This document shows positions 1 through 8,635 of a DNA stretch of 64,000 bases, in pieces. Origin of the DNA: CAZQSL01 sp964595945 (GTDB lineage Bacteria > UBP15 > UBA6099 > JAJRTR01); assembly GCA_964595945.1 (NCBI GenBank), contig CAZQSL010000002.1, positions 38,752 through 102,751 on the forward strand, written 5' to 3'. The notes under the pieces are model-generated. The model saw only the letters and a list, made by a program, of their open reading frames with translations, ran no database searches and was not told the DNA's origin. Position numbers and translations under genes: made by a program. Within the stretch, counting starts at the first letter, position 1. Each line of letters opens with the position of its first letter.

Positions 1-502
1 ATTCGATGATGTGGAATTTGAGCACTTTGCCAACGAGGTCGGCGGGGTTAGCCACCGGGTAGCCGATCTGCGATCCGGGCAGGAAGGCCATGCGTTCGAC
101 GCCCACATTGACGCGGTATCCGCCTTTTACCGACTGTTCGATAGTGCCGTCGATGGCATCATGTACTTCGAATGCCTGTGAGAGCTCGGCCCAGCGGCGT
201 TTTTCGACTACGCTGATGTATGAAAGGTAGATGTCTTCGCGGGCTACGCGCTCGACCATGACTTCGATTTCATCGTCGAGTTTGTATCCGATGTCACCGT
301 CGGGGCCGGGGTTGAACTCTGCGAGAGGGATGCGGCCCTCAGATTTGAAGCCAGTGCTTACGTAGACGAATTCGTTGTCTATTTTAAGGATTCTTCCGGA
401 GATGATGTCGCCCTCTTCGAGGTTCATCTGCATGGTTAGGGCTGTGCCAAGAGGTGTGCCGAAAAAATCGTCGTCAAGTCTTTTGTCTTTGTCATTAAGC
501 AT
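1..502 (-). CDS. rpsA: 30S ribosomal protein S1, N-terminal part (runs off the window)
   Basis: The leftward reading frame starts at ATG 502, nine bases after a GGAGG site, and continues past base 1. It begins MLNDKDKRLDDDFFG and holds two S1-type OB folds, the first with the typical GDIISGRILKIDNEFVYVSTG pattern and the second around SVKGGYRVNVGVERMAFLPGSQ. S1 binds mRNA on the small ribosomal subunit and helps initiate translation. About 167 residues are visible, so the gene is complete at its 5' end only. The repeated S1 folds could in principle belong to another multi-S1 protein, but the spacing and GFKSEG/GxxGFLP-type motifs fit RpsA best. It lies downstream of serA on the same strand, separated by a hairpin. 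Confidence 0.85.
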   Translation of the reverse strand, partial: MLNDKDKRLDDDFFGTPLGTALTMQMNLEEGDIISGRILKIDNEFVYVSTGFKSEGRIPLAEFNPGPDGDIGYKLDDEIEVMVERVAREDIYLSYISVVEKRRWAELSQAFEVHDAIDGTIEQSVKGGYRVNVGVERMAFLPGSQIGYPVANPADLVGKVLKFHIIE

Positions 503-646
503 TAATAACAATCCTCCAATAGATGCGCGAGGGGCCGGATTACCGGGGTTTTCCCTCTGGCTGCGGATAGACCGGCCGCGCCGTTTGATAAATGAAAAAC
601 ATATTTACCAGATTTGTATTTTATATGGTTTTCCGTTACTTGCAAG

Positions 647-686
647 AGAGCCGCCCTCAAAACTTTTTCAGGCTTCGGGCGGCTCT
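647..686 (-). other. 10-bp inverted repeat between serA and rpsA
   Basis: AGAGCCGCCC at 647-656 is exactly complementary to GGGCGGCTCT at 677-686, with a 20-nt loop. Read leftward it follows the serA stop by about 30 bases. No T-run follows, so a classical intrinsic terminator is not shown. It may be an imperfect terminator, an RNA stability element or part of the rpsA leader. Confidence 0.5.
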
Positions 687-715
687 AGCGGCAAGTGAAT
701 TCTCGAGTCGTTTTA

Positions 716-2320
716 TCAGTCGGCCGTCTGTGCGGATTCGTCGAACATTATGACGCTTACAGTCTCGACGCCGGGGAATCCGAGGATTGCATTCTGGACT
801 TCGGCGGAGAGGTCATCATCTATGGAAATGCTCATGATAGCTCGTCCACGGACGGATTCGCGGCCCACCTGCATGGCTGCGATGTTGATGTCGCGGTCAC
901 CGAGCAGAGTGCCGACTTTGCCGATGATGCCCGGCATGTCCCTGTGGGTCGCGAGCATTATGCGGCCATGTGGAGAGAAGTCGAACGAGTAGCCGTCGAT
1001 ATTGACAATGCGGGGGCCGTCGGCTGCCGTGAGTGTGCCGGTGACGATGTGTGTGGATTTCCTGTTGACGACCTGAGTGGTGATCTGGTCATGGTATCGC
1101 GATCTTGTGCCGCTCATGGTTTCGGTGAGCGACACGCCGCTTTCCTTGAGCATGTCCGGGGCGTTGACAAGGTTGATGTCGGAGTAGCGGCTGCGCAGGA
1201 GTCCGACGAGGAAGTGGCGGGTGATGAGCGATGTTTCCATTTCTATCAGTGCGCCGGTGTAGGTGACGTTGATGGAAAACACGGAATCATCGAGGATGCC
1301 GGCGTGAAGTATCCCCATTTTTTCGGCGAGGTCGAAGTAAGGTTTGTGGGATTCGAGGATTTCGGGCTTGATGGCAGGCATGTTGACTGCTGTCGTGGGG
1401 AACTGGCCTTCGAAGAAGAGCTTGACCTGCTGCGCGACGTCGATGGCGACAGTGACCTGGGCTTCGAGTGTCGATGCGCCGAGGTGTGGTGTGAGGAAAA
1501 TGTTCGGATGTCCGAAGAGCCGGCTGCCGGTGTCGAGGGGTTCTTTTTCGAAAACGTCGAGAGCCGCGCCGGCAACTTTGCCGCTTTCGATGGCGTCTAC
1601 GAGCGCATTTTCGTCAATGACTCCGCCGCGTGCGCAGTTGATGATGCGGACTCCGTCCTTCATCCTGGCGAATTGGGCTGTCGAGATCATGTGGTAGGTG
1701 CGTTCGGATTTAGGGACGTGAAGTGAGATGAAGTCAGATTCTGCAAAGAGTTCTTCCATGCTTACGAGGCGTGCGCCGAGTTTCCTGACTTGATCTTCGG
1801 TGGTGATGGGATCGAAAACCAGTACGTTCATGCCTACGCCGATAGCGCGTTTGCCGACGGCGGAGCCGATTTTGCCGAATCCTATGAGGCCGAGGGTCTT
1901 GCCGGTGATCTGAGTGCCGATGTAGGTCTTGCGGTCCCACTTGCCTTCGCGCATCGAGCGGTCAGCTCCGGGGATGCCGCGGGAAAGGGCGAACATGTGG
2001 GCTACGGTATGTTCGGCTGCCGCGAGTGTATTGCCTGTGGGAGAATTGACTACAAATATGCCATGATGAGTAGCGCAGGGTACATCGATGTTGTCGACGC
2101 CGACGCCGGCGCGGGCGATGATTTTCAGATTGGTTGCGGCCTCGATGATGCGTCTGGTGATTTTTGTCGCGCTGCGTACGAGGATCGCGTGATATTTGGG
2201 TGCGGCTTCGACAAGCTGGTCTTCGGTCATGCCGGTTTGCACGGTGACATTGAATTTTTCACGCAGCAGGTCCACGCCTTCGTCGGAGAGCCTGTCGGCG
2301 ACGAGAATTTCGTAGCTCAT
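716..2320 (-). CDS. serA: D-3-phosphoglycerate dehydrogenase
   Basis: First enzyme of serine synthesis: it oxidises 3-phosphoglycerate to 3-phosphohydroxypyruvate with NAD+. The 534-residue length matches the long type with a substrate-binding domain, a Rossmann domain (GFGKIG at 147-152), an intervening domain and a C-terminal ACT domain from about 455. The catalytic set is visible: Arg231 in NCARGG, Glu260 in FEKEP and His279 in TPHLGAST. The ACT domain suggests feedback control by serine. The start codon overlaps the stop of the upstream aminotransferase by four bases (ATGA), so the two are translationally coupled. The same aminotransferase-serA pairing is known in Thermotoga-like genomes. 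Confidence 0.95.
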   Translation of the reverse strand: MSYEILVADRLSDEGVDLLREKFNVTVQTGMTEDQLVEAAPKYHAILVRSATKITRRIIEAATNLKIIARAGVGVDNIDVPCATHHGIFVVNSPTGNTLAAAEHTVAHMFALSRGIPGADRSMREGKWDRKTYIGTQITGKTLGLIGFGKIGSAVGKRAIGVGMNVLVFDPITTEDQVRKLGARLVSMEELFAESDFISLHVPKSERTYHMISTAQFARMKDGVRIINCARGGVIDENALVDAIESGKVAGAALDVFEKEPLDTGSRLFGHPNIFLTPHLGASTLEAQVTVAIDVAQQVKLFFEGQFPTTAVNMPAIKPEILESHKPYFDLAEKMGILHAGILDDSVFSINVTYTGALIEMETSLITRHFLVGLLRSRYSDINLVNAPDMLKESGVSLTETMSGTRSRYHDQITTQVVNRKSTHIVTGTLTAADGPRIVNIDGYSFDFSPHGRIMLATHRDMPGIIGKVGTLLGDRDINIAAMQVGRESVRGRAIMSISIDDDLSAEVQNAILGFPGVETVSVIMFDESAQTAD

Positions 2321-3456
2321 TTTCTGAATTCCTCCTGAGCGGCTCTGACGGCGGAGCCGGGTTCGACTTTGAAGCCCATATCGGCAAGAGCCATCTCGAC
2401 GGCAGAGAGCGCGAGGATGACATCGTGGCTGGTGACATAGCCCATGTGTGCGATACGGACGATTTTGCCTTTGAATGGTTCCTGGCCGCCGGACGCGCGT
2501 ATCCCGTATTTTTCGCGGATGACCTTGACGAGTTCGTTTCCGTCAATACCTTCGGGGACAGAGAAGACAGTGAGTACGTTCGAGCCGTTTTGTGAGAAGA
2601 GTTTCAGGCCCATTGCCTTGATGCCCGCTACGGTGGCGCGCGCCATTTTTGCGTGGCGTTCGTAGACGTTGTCGAGTCCTTCGCCGATGATCATTTTGAT
2701 GGATTCTTCGAGATTGAGTGTAAGTGAAACGGCTGTCGTGAATGGAGTATCTCCGCTCTTGTTGAAGATTTTACGGTATTTTCCGATGTCGAAGTAGAAT
2801 TTTTTGATGGTCGACTGCTCGTATGCTTTCCATGCCTTTTCGCCGCGGATTGCGATAAAGCCGAGTCCCGGAGCCATCATGAGAGCTTTTTGCGAGCCTG
2901 CCGCTACGACGTCGATCTTCCATTCGTCCATTTTCATTTCGAGGCCGCCGAGCGCGCTGACTGCATCTACAATAAACAGCGCACCTGCGTTGTCGACCAC
3001 GGCGGCAATGTCTTTGACGGGATTGGCAATGCCTGTGGAGGTTTCGCTGTAGGTGACGAAGACAGCCTTGATGTCCTGTTCGCGTTCGAGAGCTTCGGCA
3101 ATGTCAGCCGGGGTAACGATGTCACCCCATTCCTTGACGATCTCGACGACATCGACGCCGTAATTTTTGCAGAGGTTGGTGAATCTTTCACCGAACTTGC
3201 CCGTATTGGCGACGATCACGCGGTCGCCCGGCGACAGCATGTTGACAACAGCCGCTTCCATCGCTCCAGTGCCAGATGAGGACAGGACGAAGACATCACC
3301 TTGCGTCCCGAATATTTTTTTCATTCCTTCCACGACGCGGGCGAATATTTTCTTGAAATCACCGCTTCTGTGGTGCATCATCGGGACTGCGCCCGCTGCT
3401 GCTACTTGTGGGGGCACCTGTGAAGGCCCCGGTGTCATTAGTACTTCTTTCCTCAT
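2317..3456 (-). CDS. Class V aminotransferase (alanine-glyoxylate / serine-pyruvate / phosphoserine type)
   Basis: PLP enzyme of the AGT/serine-pyruvate family: it opens MRKEVLMTPGPSQVPP and has the pyridoxal lysine in AAGSQKALMMAPG. The 379-residue length is normal. The ATG at 3456 is preferred over an upstream in-frame ATG at 3567 because the family N-terminal motif TPGPSQVP follows at once and an AAGGAAC site lies about 10 bases upstream. Coupling to serA implies it transaminates the SerA product, doing the job of serC, or makes serine from hydroxypyruvate. The true amino donor and keto acid cannot be read from the sequence. No serC or serB is seen in the window. Confidence 0.85.
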   Translation of the reverse strand: MRKEVLMTPGPSQVPPQVAAAGAVPMMHHRSGDFKKIFARVVEGMKKIFGTQGDVFVLSSSGTGAMEAAVVNMLSPGDRVIVANTGKFGERFTNLCKNYGVDVVEIVKEWGDIVTPADIAEALEREQDIKAVFVTYSETSTGIANPVKDIAAVVDNAGALFIVDAVSALGGLEMKMDEWKIDVVAAGSQKALMMAPGLGFIAIRGEKAWKAYEQSTIKKFYFDIGKYRKIFNKSGDTPFTTAVSLTLNLEESIKMIIGEGLDNVYERHAKMARATVAGIKAMGLKLFSQNGSNVLTVFSVPEGIDGNELVKVIREKYGIRASGGQEPFKGKIVRIAHMGYVTSHDVILALSAVEMALADMGFKVEPGSAVRAAQEEFRK

Positions 3457-3777
3457 GACAGCACTGTTCCTTTCTATACTTTTCCGGCAAGGCTGGCCCT
3501 CCTGGAGTGGAAGAACGCTCTCGCCTGTGTTAAAAATAATGTGCATTCGCCGGACACTGGCATACATGTCTCAGCTACACAGTATATAATTGCTCATTCG
3601 GCCAGATTGGGGAAGGCCAATTATATTATAGCGGCAATCGTGAATGTTTTCACGAACCACGGGCAATTATTTTTCTGTCCCCAAAATGTGCCTCTCCTGC
3701 ATTGTCCATCCAGGGATAGGGGCAAGTCGCATCATCCGGCTTCGCTCCTTGTGTCGTCACAGAGCTGGATAAAATAA
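3457..3777. other. Intergenic region holding the promoter of the serine operon
   Basis: 321 bases without a convincing gene. Leftward it carries a TATAAT at 3630-3625 within a 21-nt motif that recurs at 20755-20775, and an 18-bp inverted repeat just upstream. No clear terminator for the membrane glycosyltransferase gene that ends at 3778 was seen. Confidence 0.6.
3618..3655 (-). promoter_or_regulatory. Probable promoter with 18-bp inverted repeat (serine operon)
   Basis: On the minus strand TATAAT lies at 3630-3625 and is preceded by TTGCCGC. No good -35 hexamer is found at 16-18 bp. Instead a perfect inverted repeat TCGTGAA-TGTT-TTCACGA (3638-3655) covers the -35 position. This layout suits an activator or repressor site. 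The leader to the ATG at 3456 would be about 160 nt. Confidence 0.5.
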
Positions 3778-5259
3778 TCAAGTGGATTGTTTGTGAGCGA
3801 TTGAGAAATGGTTTCTAAAGCCGAAGATGCAACACCAGGGGAGCAGCATCAGCATGAAATAAGGGCATTGGAGGAAATAAACGGCAGCCCTGACATATCT
3901 GTCGATGGATGGCTCGACAAGTATTATCGTGAGCATCTTCGCAAGTGTGTAGGATATGGCAAAAGCGGACATGATGTAGAGTTCACGGAGTCCGGTCCGC
4001 GCGCGGCAGCTATTTGCGCGGATAACTCCAAGCGTGAAAAAACCGGCGATCCCGGCCAGTGTCACGAGTTGAAATTTCAGGCTCTGAGCAACGGTAATGT
4101 CGATCTCGGTGGCGAGGCCGAGGAAAAAACTGTCGTAAACAATGCGCAGATAGTCATCGCGCTTAATCCTGACCACCTCTTTTGAAAAAGCGAGCTTGAA
4201 TCTGTCGAATTGGACGTGGTCGATATCGCGAAGATCGCCGGAGGGGGAAATCCTGAGAAGCCAGGGACTGAAAGCATTTTGTGGATGCCGGGCAGAGTCG
4301 GTCAGAGCCATATAAACGGCTTTGTGCGCGACTGGATTGAAATTGTCGATCAGGGCGCCGTGGTCAGCGGAATAGAGGCTTGTGCGATAGGTGGGGAATC
4401 CGTCCCCGATTTTGAGCGCCTTTCGCGCCTCGATGAGACTGGATGCAAACTGTCGGTATTCCGGTGACAGTCTTTCCACCATGTCTTGCGTGACGAGTTG
4501 ACCTGAAATGCCTATGATATTGCTCCCCGAAAAAGACACGGGCCCGAAATCTCCAACTGTCACAAGCCTTGTCGTACACCACAAAATGAACGGCACGGCA
4601 ACACAGGCAAGACACTTTCCAGATGCCAGAAGCCGTGCCTTGAACGCGCGCTGCCGATCGTTTTCGCCCATCATGCCATTCATCAAAAAGGCGAGAAGCG
4701 GGAAAAAAGGCAAGAGAAAGAGATATGCCGGCCTTATGAGAATGGCAGTCAATACCGAGAGCGACAACAGGATACTGGACAGAATCCGCCGTCTGCCGGA
4801 CATGAACATGAAGAACGATCCGGCTGCGAACAGTGTCATCGAAACAGCGGCACAGTCGCTGAGTACATGGCATGCGAAATCGGTGGTGAATTTCGCATAC
4901 AGCAGCGGACTTGCGGCGGCAAACGCCATGAATGGCGAAAAACCATATTCGACAAGACACCAGGCGAGGAACATCACGGCAACGATGTGGAAAACATAGT
5001 GTGTTTCGGGGAGTGATTCCAACTGTGGCGAATACGTTTGGACAAACTTGATGAAAATCGGATATCCAGGTGTCCTGTGACTGGAGAGCAGGGCTTTGAT
5101 ATGCCTGTAGCCGTGTTCGCCCGTGTCAAAGTAATTGACATAAGTGTAGGAGTCAGGATCGAATACAGGCTCGAAACTATTGCTGCCAGACAATATGGAA
5201 AACATAACGGCGCCCTGTATCGCCACGAGGATCAGGATGATTCTGAGTTTTGATTTCAC
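3778..5259 (-). CDS. GT-C type integral membrane glycosyltransferase-like protein (paralogue 1)
   Basis: 493-residue protein with about ten hydrophobic segments. It resembles GT-C enzymes that transfer sugars from polyprenyl-phosphate donors outside the membrane. After the first membrane segment comes DPDS with Asp34 and Asp36, the usual place of the catalytic acid in the first external loop, followed by RTPGYP at 62-67. Start: GTG 5259 (VKSKLRIIL) follows AGGGAG and aligns residue for residue with the start of the neighbouring paralogue. An earlier in-frame start would overlap that gene by about 130 bases. The last membrane span is followed by a short basic tail. Substrate is unknown. Confidence 0.7.
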   Translation of the reverse strand: MKSKLRIILILVAIQGAVMFSILSGSNSFEPVFDPDSYTYVNYFDTGEHGYRHIKALLSSHRTPGYPIFIKFVQTYSPQLESLPETHYVFHIVAVMFLAWCLVEYGFSPFMAFAAASPLLYAKFTTDFACHVLSDCAAVSMTLFAAGSFFMFMSGRRRILSSILLSLSVLTAILIRPAYLFLLPFFPLLAFLMNGMMGENDRQRAFKARLLASGKCLACVAVPFILWCTTRLVTVGDFGPVSFSGSNIIGISGQLVTQDMVERLSPEYRQFASSLIEARKALKIGDGFPTYRTSLYSADHGALIDNFNPVAHKAVYMALTDSARHPQNAFSPWLLRISPSGDLRDIDHVQFDRFKLAFSKEVVRIKRDDYLRIVYDSFFLGLATEIDITVAQSLKFQLVTLAGIAGFFTLGVIRANSCRARTGLRELYIMSAFAISYTLAKMLTIILVEPSIDRYVRAAVYFLQCPYFMLMLLPWCCIFGFRNHFSIAHKQST

Positions 5260-5290
5260 GTGCGATGACTCCCTGAAACTGCCTGAAACG

Positions 5291-6751
5291 CTACCGGCTT
5301 GTTCGTCTCTGTCTCCAGTTGTCATAACAGATGACCCAGGGCAGAAGGATAATGAGGACAAAGGGGCTCTGGATAAAGAAAGCGGCAGGCCGGGTATATC
5401 TTTCGATGGTAGCCTCCACAAGAGAAACCGCGAGAAGGCTGCTGCACAGAAAAACTGTCGAAAAAACCAGCATGAACAATATCATCTTCGACAATTCCGC
5501 TCGCACGGTTATCTTGTGTTTGAATGTAACAATCAGGACAAGTCCGCACAAGCCCAGCATGAGCATCAATTTCACGGAAAAACGTTCGCCGACAGCGACC
5601 CCGAGCTGATCTTTTATCCCACAGAAGAAATTGTCTTCGACAATGCCCAGATAGTCTCTCATCTTGACGGCGATGACTTCCCTGGAAAAAGCCGCCTGGA
5701 AGCGGTCCCATTCGATATCGTCGATGTGCTTCGGGTCGTCATCGGGAAAAATCCTGTCCTTCCATTCGGAAAAATCCCTGTCTTCGTAATGGAACGAGTA
5801 CTGAAGCGCGAGAGGGACGATACGGTGAGCGGTTGGATTGAAGTTATTGGTGAACGCGGCATAGTAGTTCGCGCCCGGCTTGTATTCCTGAAAACCGTTG
5901 TCGGTTTTCAGGGCAATTCTTGCGATGGAAATGTTTTTTGCGAAAGTGCGGTATTCTGGAGACAGCTTGTCAACCATGTCGATCGTGGCAAGCTGTCCCG
6001 CGATGCCTATAAGGTTTTTTCCCGAGAAAGATACAATCCCGAAATGCCCGACCATCATCAGCCTGAGGCTGCACCACAGCAGCAGAGGGATCATTATGGC
6101 AGTCAGACATTTCAGTGACGACAGTATCCGTCTGTTCCATTTGACACGGGCATCGCTGTCGGTGAATCCCTGAAGCAGGAGTGTCAAAAAGGGATATAAA
6201 GGAACCAGAAACAGATATGCCGGTCGTGTGATGATGGTCAAAAAAACGATAGCGCCAAGCATGATGGAAAAAAGTATTTTGTCAGGGTTTGAGAGAAAAA
6301 GGAAAAAAAGCCCGGCAGAAACAAGTGCAAGTGACAGAGCGGGAGAATCGGCGAGCATGTGAGAGCAGTAGCCCAATGCAAAGTTGCCATAGATCAGAGG
6401 GCTTGCGGCAGCGAGCGACAGCAAGCCCGAAAAACCCAGTTTCATAAGACAGGCGGCAAATATCATCACGGCTGTCACGTGAAGAAGATACTGCATCGAA
6501 GGCAGTTGTTTCAGTCCGGGATCGATGACCTGAGCGGCTTTGAGCATTATCGGATATCCAGGAGTTCTACTACCAGTCAATAAAGCGGTATAATGCTCCT
6601 TGCCAGACTTTCCAGTATTGAAATACTGGTGGTATCCACGCGAATCGGGGTCTTTCCACAAGTCGAAATAAGTGACATTCATAATCGTCAGGAGCACTCC
6701 CGCACCCTGTATGGCGATGAGAAGCATTACAACCCGGCAATTCATTTTCAT
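5291..6751 (-). CDS. GT-C type integral membrane glycosyltransferase-like protein (paralogue 2)
   Basis: 486 residues, similar along its whole length to the next gene downstream: the same DPDS at 34-37, RTPGYP at 62-67, LAAASPL, and the same VSFSG...IGIAGQL block in the C-terminal half. This points to a tandem duplication followed by divergence. ATG 6751 (MKMNCR) lies 11 bases after GGGAG; a second ATG at 6769 overlaps that site and is less likely. The gene diverges from the methyltransferase-GT2-MBOAT-SGNH run. The DPM1-like enzyme there could supply the polyprenyl-phosphate sugar these proteins would need. Confidence 0.7.
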   Translation of the reverse strand: MKMNCRVVMLLIAIQGAGVLLTIMNVTYFDLWKDPDSRGYHQYFNTGKSGKEHYTALLTGSRTPGYPIMLKAAQVIDPGLKQLPSMQYLLHVTAVMIFAACLMKLGFSGLLSLAAASPLIYGNFALGYCSHMLADSPALSLALVSAGLFFLFLSNPDKILFSIMLGAIVFLTIITRPAYLFLVPLYPFLTLLLQGFTDSDARVKWNRRILSSLKCLTAIMIPLLLWCSLRLMMVGHFGIVSFSGKNLIGIAGQLATIDMVDKLSPEYRTFAKNISIARIALKTDNGFQEYKPGANYYAAFTNNFNPTAHRIVPLALQYSFHYEDRDFSEWKDRIFPDDDPKHIDDIEWDRFQAAFSREVIAVKMRDYLGIVEDNFFCGIKDQLGVAVGERFSVKLMLMLGLCGLVLIVTFKHKITVRAELSKMILFMLVFSTVFLCSSLLAVSLVEATIERYTRPAAFFIQSPFVLIILLPWVICYDNWRQRRTSR

Positions 6752-6857
6752 ATCGAGCAAAACTCCCATGCAAGTGTATACAAGTCAAATTGACGCAAGA
6801 CGAAACGTGTCATCGGATTATGTCGAAGGACCGGCAGAACCGCGTTTCACAGTCATT

Positions 6858-6885
6858 TTGATTATCAGCGCTTTTATGATACTAT
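6858..6885 (+). promoter_or_regulatory. Candidate promoter for the methyltransferase-GT2-MBOAT-SGNH run
   Basis: TTGATT (6858-6863), a 16-bp spacer and TACTAT (6880-6885). It lies upstream of the overlapping hairpins at 6938-6973. Both hexamers depart from consensus. Confidence 0.4.
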
Positions 6886-6937
6886 ATGAAGGATGTTTTT
6901 GAGTATTCTTTCAGACATTTTTTTGTATTGGCATGCT

Positions 6938-6973
6938 GTTTTGCCTTGTCCGGCAAAACGCGGACGAGGCAAA
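6938..6973 (+). promoter_or_regulatory. Two mutually exclusive hairpins just before the methyltransferase start
   Basis: Hairpin 1 pairs GTTTTGCC (6938-6945) with GGCAAAAC (6952-6959). Hairpin 2 pairs TTTGCCTTGTCCG (6940-6952) with CGGACGAGGCAAA (6961-6973), 13 pairs with one G-U, loop of 8. They share bases and cannot form together. The ribosome-binding GGGGA lies within ten bases of the end of hairpin 2, so the switch could gate translation. Confidence 0.5.
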
Positions 6974-6988
6974 TGGTGATGGGGAAAG

Positions 6989-7717
6989 ATGAGTGAAAAA
7001 GACAGGATTGCCGTTGTGAGCGGCACATCCACGATGACATCTTCGATAGAGAAGGCCGACAACTACACACGTTGGGTGCTGTCGGTTTTCAGAAAGCATA
7101 TACGTGGCTCTATGCTTGAAGTGGGAGCCGGATATGCCAATTATGGGCGCCACATCGCAGGTGTAAACAGGCTTGTTTCGATAGATGTCGACCAGAAGAT
7201 CATAGACATGGCGCGCAGCCGCGATCCTGAGGGCAACTATCTCGTCGCGGATCTTGCCGCACCGGATTTTGCCTCTATGATGAGCGGTGAACTTTTTGAC
7301 ACGGTAATGTGTTTCAATGTGCTCGAACACATCGGGAATGATGCCGCTGCACTGAAAAACATCGAGTCGGTACTGCGCGAGGGAGGCCGTGTCCTTCTGT
7401 TCCTGCCGGCATTCGACGCATTGTACAACGACCTCGACAGACTTGCCGGACATTACAGGCGATATACGATGAAAACCGCCCGGGCCCTGTTTGACGGCAC
7501 CGGACTGGCTATCCTGGAACAGGCGTATTTCAATCCCGTAGGCGGCCTGGGCTGGTGGGTCAACAGATACAGGCGGCATGACGATATCGATTCGCGGGAA
7601 GTCAACGCACAGGTGGTGTTTTTCGACAGGTATGTGCTGCCGTTTTCGCGTGCGCTCAATCCTGTCACCCGGGGATTTTTCGGGCAGTCACTAATCATGG
7701 TGGGGGAAAAACGATGA
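6989..7717 (+). CDS. Class I SAM-dependent methyltransferase
   Basis: 242-residue cytosolic enzyme with the Rossmann SAM-binding motif MLEVGAGYANYG, an acidic residue at the end of strand two (SIDVD), and CFNVLEHI as motif IV/post-I. It belongs to the broad Methyltransf_11/12 group. The later stretch DRLAGHYRRYT is typical of members that sit beside glycosyltransferases in polysaccharide loci. ATG 6989 follows GGGGA. The stop overlaps the start of the next gene by four bases, so the two are coupled. It probably methylates a sugar, lipid or precursor used in this locus, but the acceptor cannot be told. Confidence 0.8.
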   Translation: MSEKDRIAVVSGTSTMTSSIEKADNYTRWVLSVFRKHIRGSMLEVGAGYANYGRHIAGVNRLVSIDVDQKIIDMARSRDPEGNYLVADLAAPDFASMMSGELFDTVMCFNVLEHIGNDAAALKNIESVLREGGRVLLFLPAFDALYNDLDRLAGHYRRYTMKTARALFDGTGLAILEQAYFNPVGGLGWWVNRYRRHDDIDSREVNAQVVFFDRYVLPFSRALNPVTRGFFGQSLIMVGEKR

Positions 7718-8559
7718 TCTCAGTGGTCATTCCAGCATACAACGAAGAGGATGCCATAGCGCCAACGATAGAGCGAATCCGTAGCAATATTGCCGCGATA
7801 AAAGGCAGTGAGATAATAATAGTCGATGACGGATCAACTGACTCGACAGCGAAAATCGCGAGTGAATGCGGGGCTATCGTAGTGCGCCATCCGCACAACG
7901 CGGGCTATGGCCGTTCACTCAAGGACGGTATCTTCGCCGCCACCAACGACACGGTCGTCATCCTTGACGCTGACGGCACATACAGAGCCGAAGACCTGCA
8001 TCTGCTGCTTGACGAATACGATAAAGGATTCGATCTGATAGTCGGACGCCGCACGGGCAGGCACTACAATGAGACATGGTACAAGTCGCCCTTGCGGCAG
8101 CTTCTCAAGGCGCTCGTGGAATTTACCGTCGGCGCTCATGTGCCGGACATAAATTCGGGCTACAGGGTTTTCTCAAAAAAAACGATTATGCCATATTTCA
8201 AATATCTGTGCGATTCGTTCAGTTTCACGACTTCCATGACACTCTCGTATATGCTTGACGGCAAGTATGTGAGCTATGTGGATATTGCCTATGAAAAACG
8301 CATCGGGAAGTCCAAGGTCAGACTTGTCAGAGACAGTCTCCGCACTCTCCAGTATATCGTGCAGGCGATTGTCCACTTCAATCCGCTCAAACTGTTTCTG
8401 GTCCTGTGCGCTCCGCCGGTGGTGATGTGCATAGCCTTTGCGGCCGCTGCTTTTTTTGTGAAATCTGAAATCTGCATGCTTGTTTCAGCCATGTCGGCGC
8501 TTACGTCCTTCACATTGTTCGGCATTGGGATGCACGCGACCTTGGAACAAAAGAAATGA
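7714..8559 (+). CDS. GT2 glycosyltransferase, dolichyl/polyprenyl-phosphate sugar synthase-like (DPM1 type)
   Basis: Inverting GT-A enzyme that probably moves a sugar from a nucleotide to polyprenyl phosphate on the cytosolic face. Seen: MISVVIPAYNEE at the N-terminus, IIIVDDGSTDST, and the metal/nucleotide DAD motif at 85-87 in VVILDADGTY. The later GYRVFSKK block is typical of DPM1-like proteins. Two hydrophobic C-terminal segments (about 225-275) would anchor it. The 281-residue length is in the normal range. Coupled to the preceding methyltransferase by an ATGA overlap. Its product would suit the two GT-C proteins encoded on the other side of the shared promoter region. Confidence 0.85.
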   Translation: MISVVIPAYNEEDAIAPTIERIRSNIAAIKGSEIIIVDDGSTDSTAKIASECGAIVVRHPHNAGYGRSLKDGIFAATNDTVVILDADGTYRAEDLHLLLDEYDKGFDLIVGRRTGRHYNETWYKSPLRQLLKALVEFTVGAHVPDINSGYRVFSKKTIMPYFKYLCDSFSFTTSMTLSYMLDGKYVSYVDIAYEKRIGKSKVRLVRDSLRTLQYIVQAIVHFNPLKLFLVLCAPPVVMCIAFAAAAFFVKSEICMLVSAMSALTSFTLFGIGMHATLEQKK

Positions 8560-8635
8560 GACGCGGCGAGTGAAATGAATATGATGGCGGCAGTTTTTCT
8601 GTCTCCATATCCAATGCGCCGCAGAAACGATCGAG

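Noticed and set aside
695..1726. 343-codon rightward open frame opposite serA
   Set aside because: Antisense to a clearly conserved gene, rich in Asp/Glu/Val/Cys as expected for a shadow frame, with no ribosome site.
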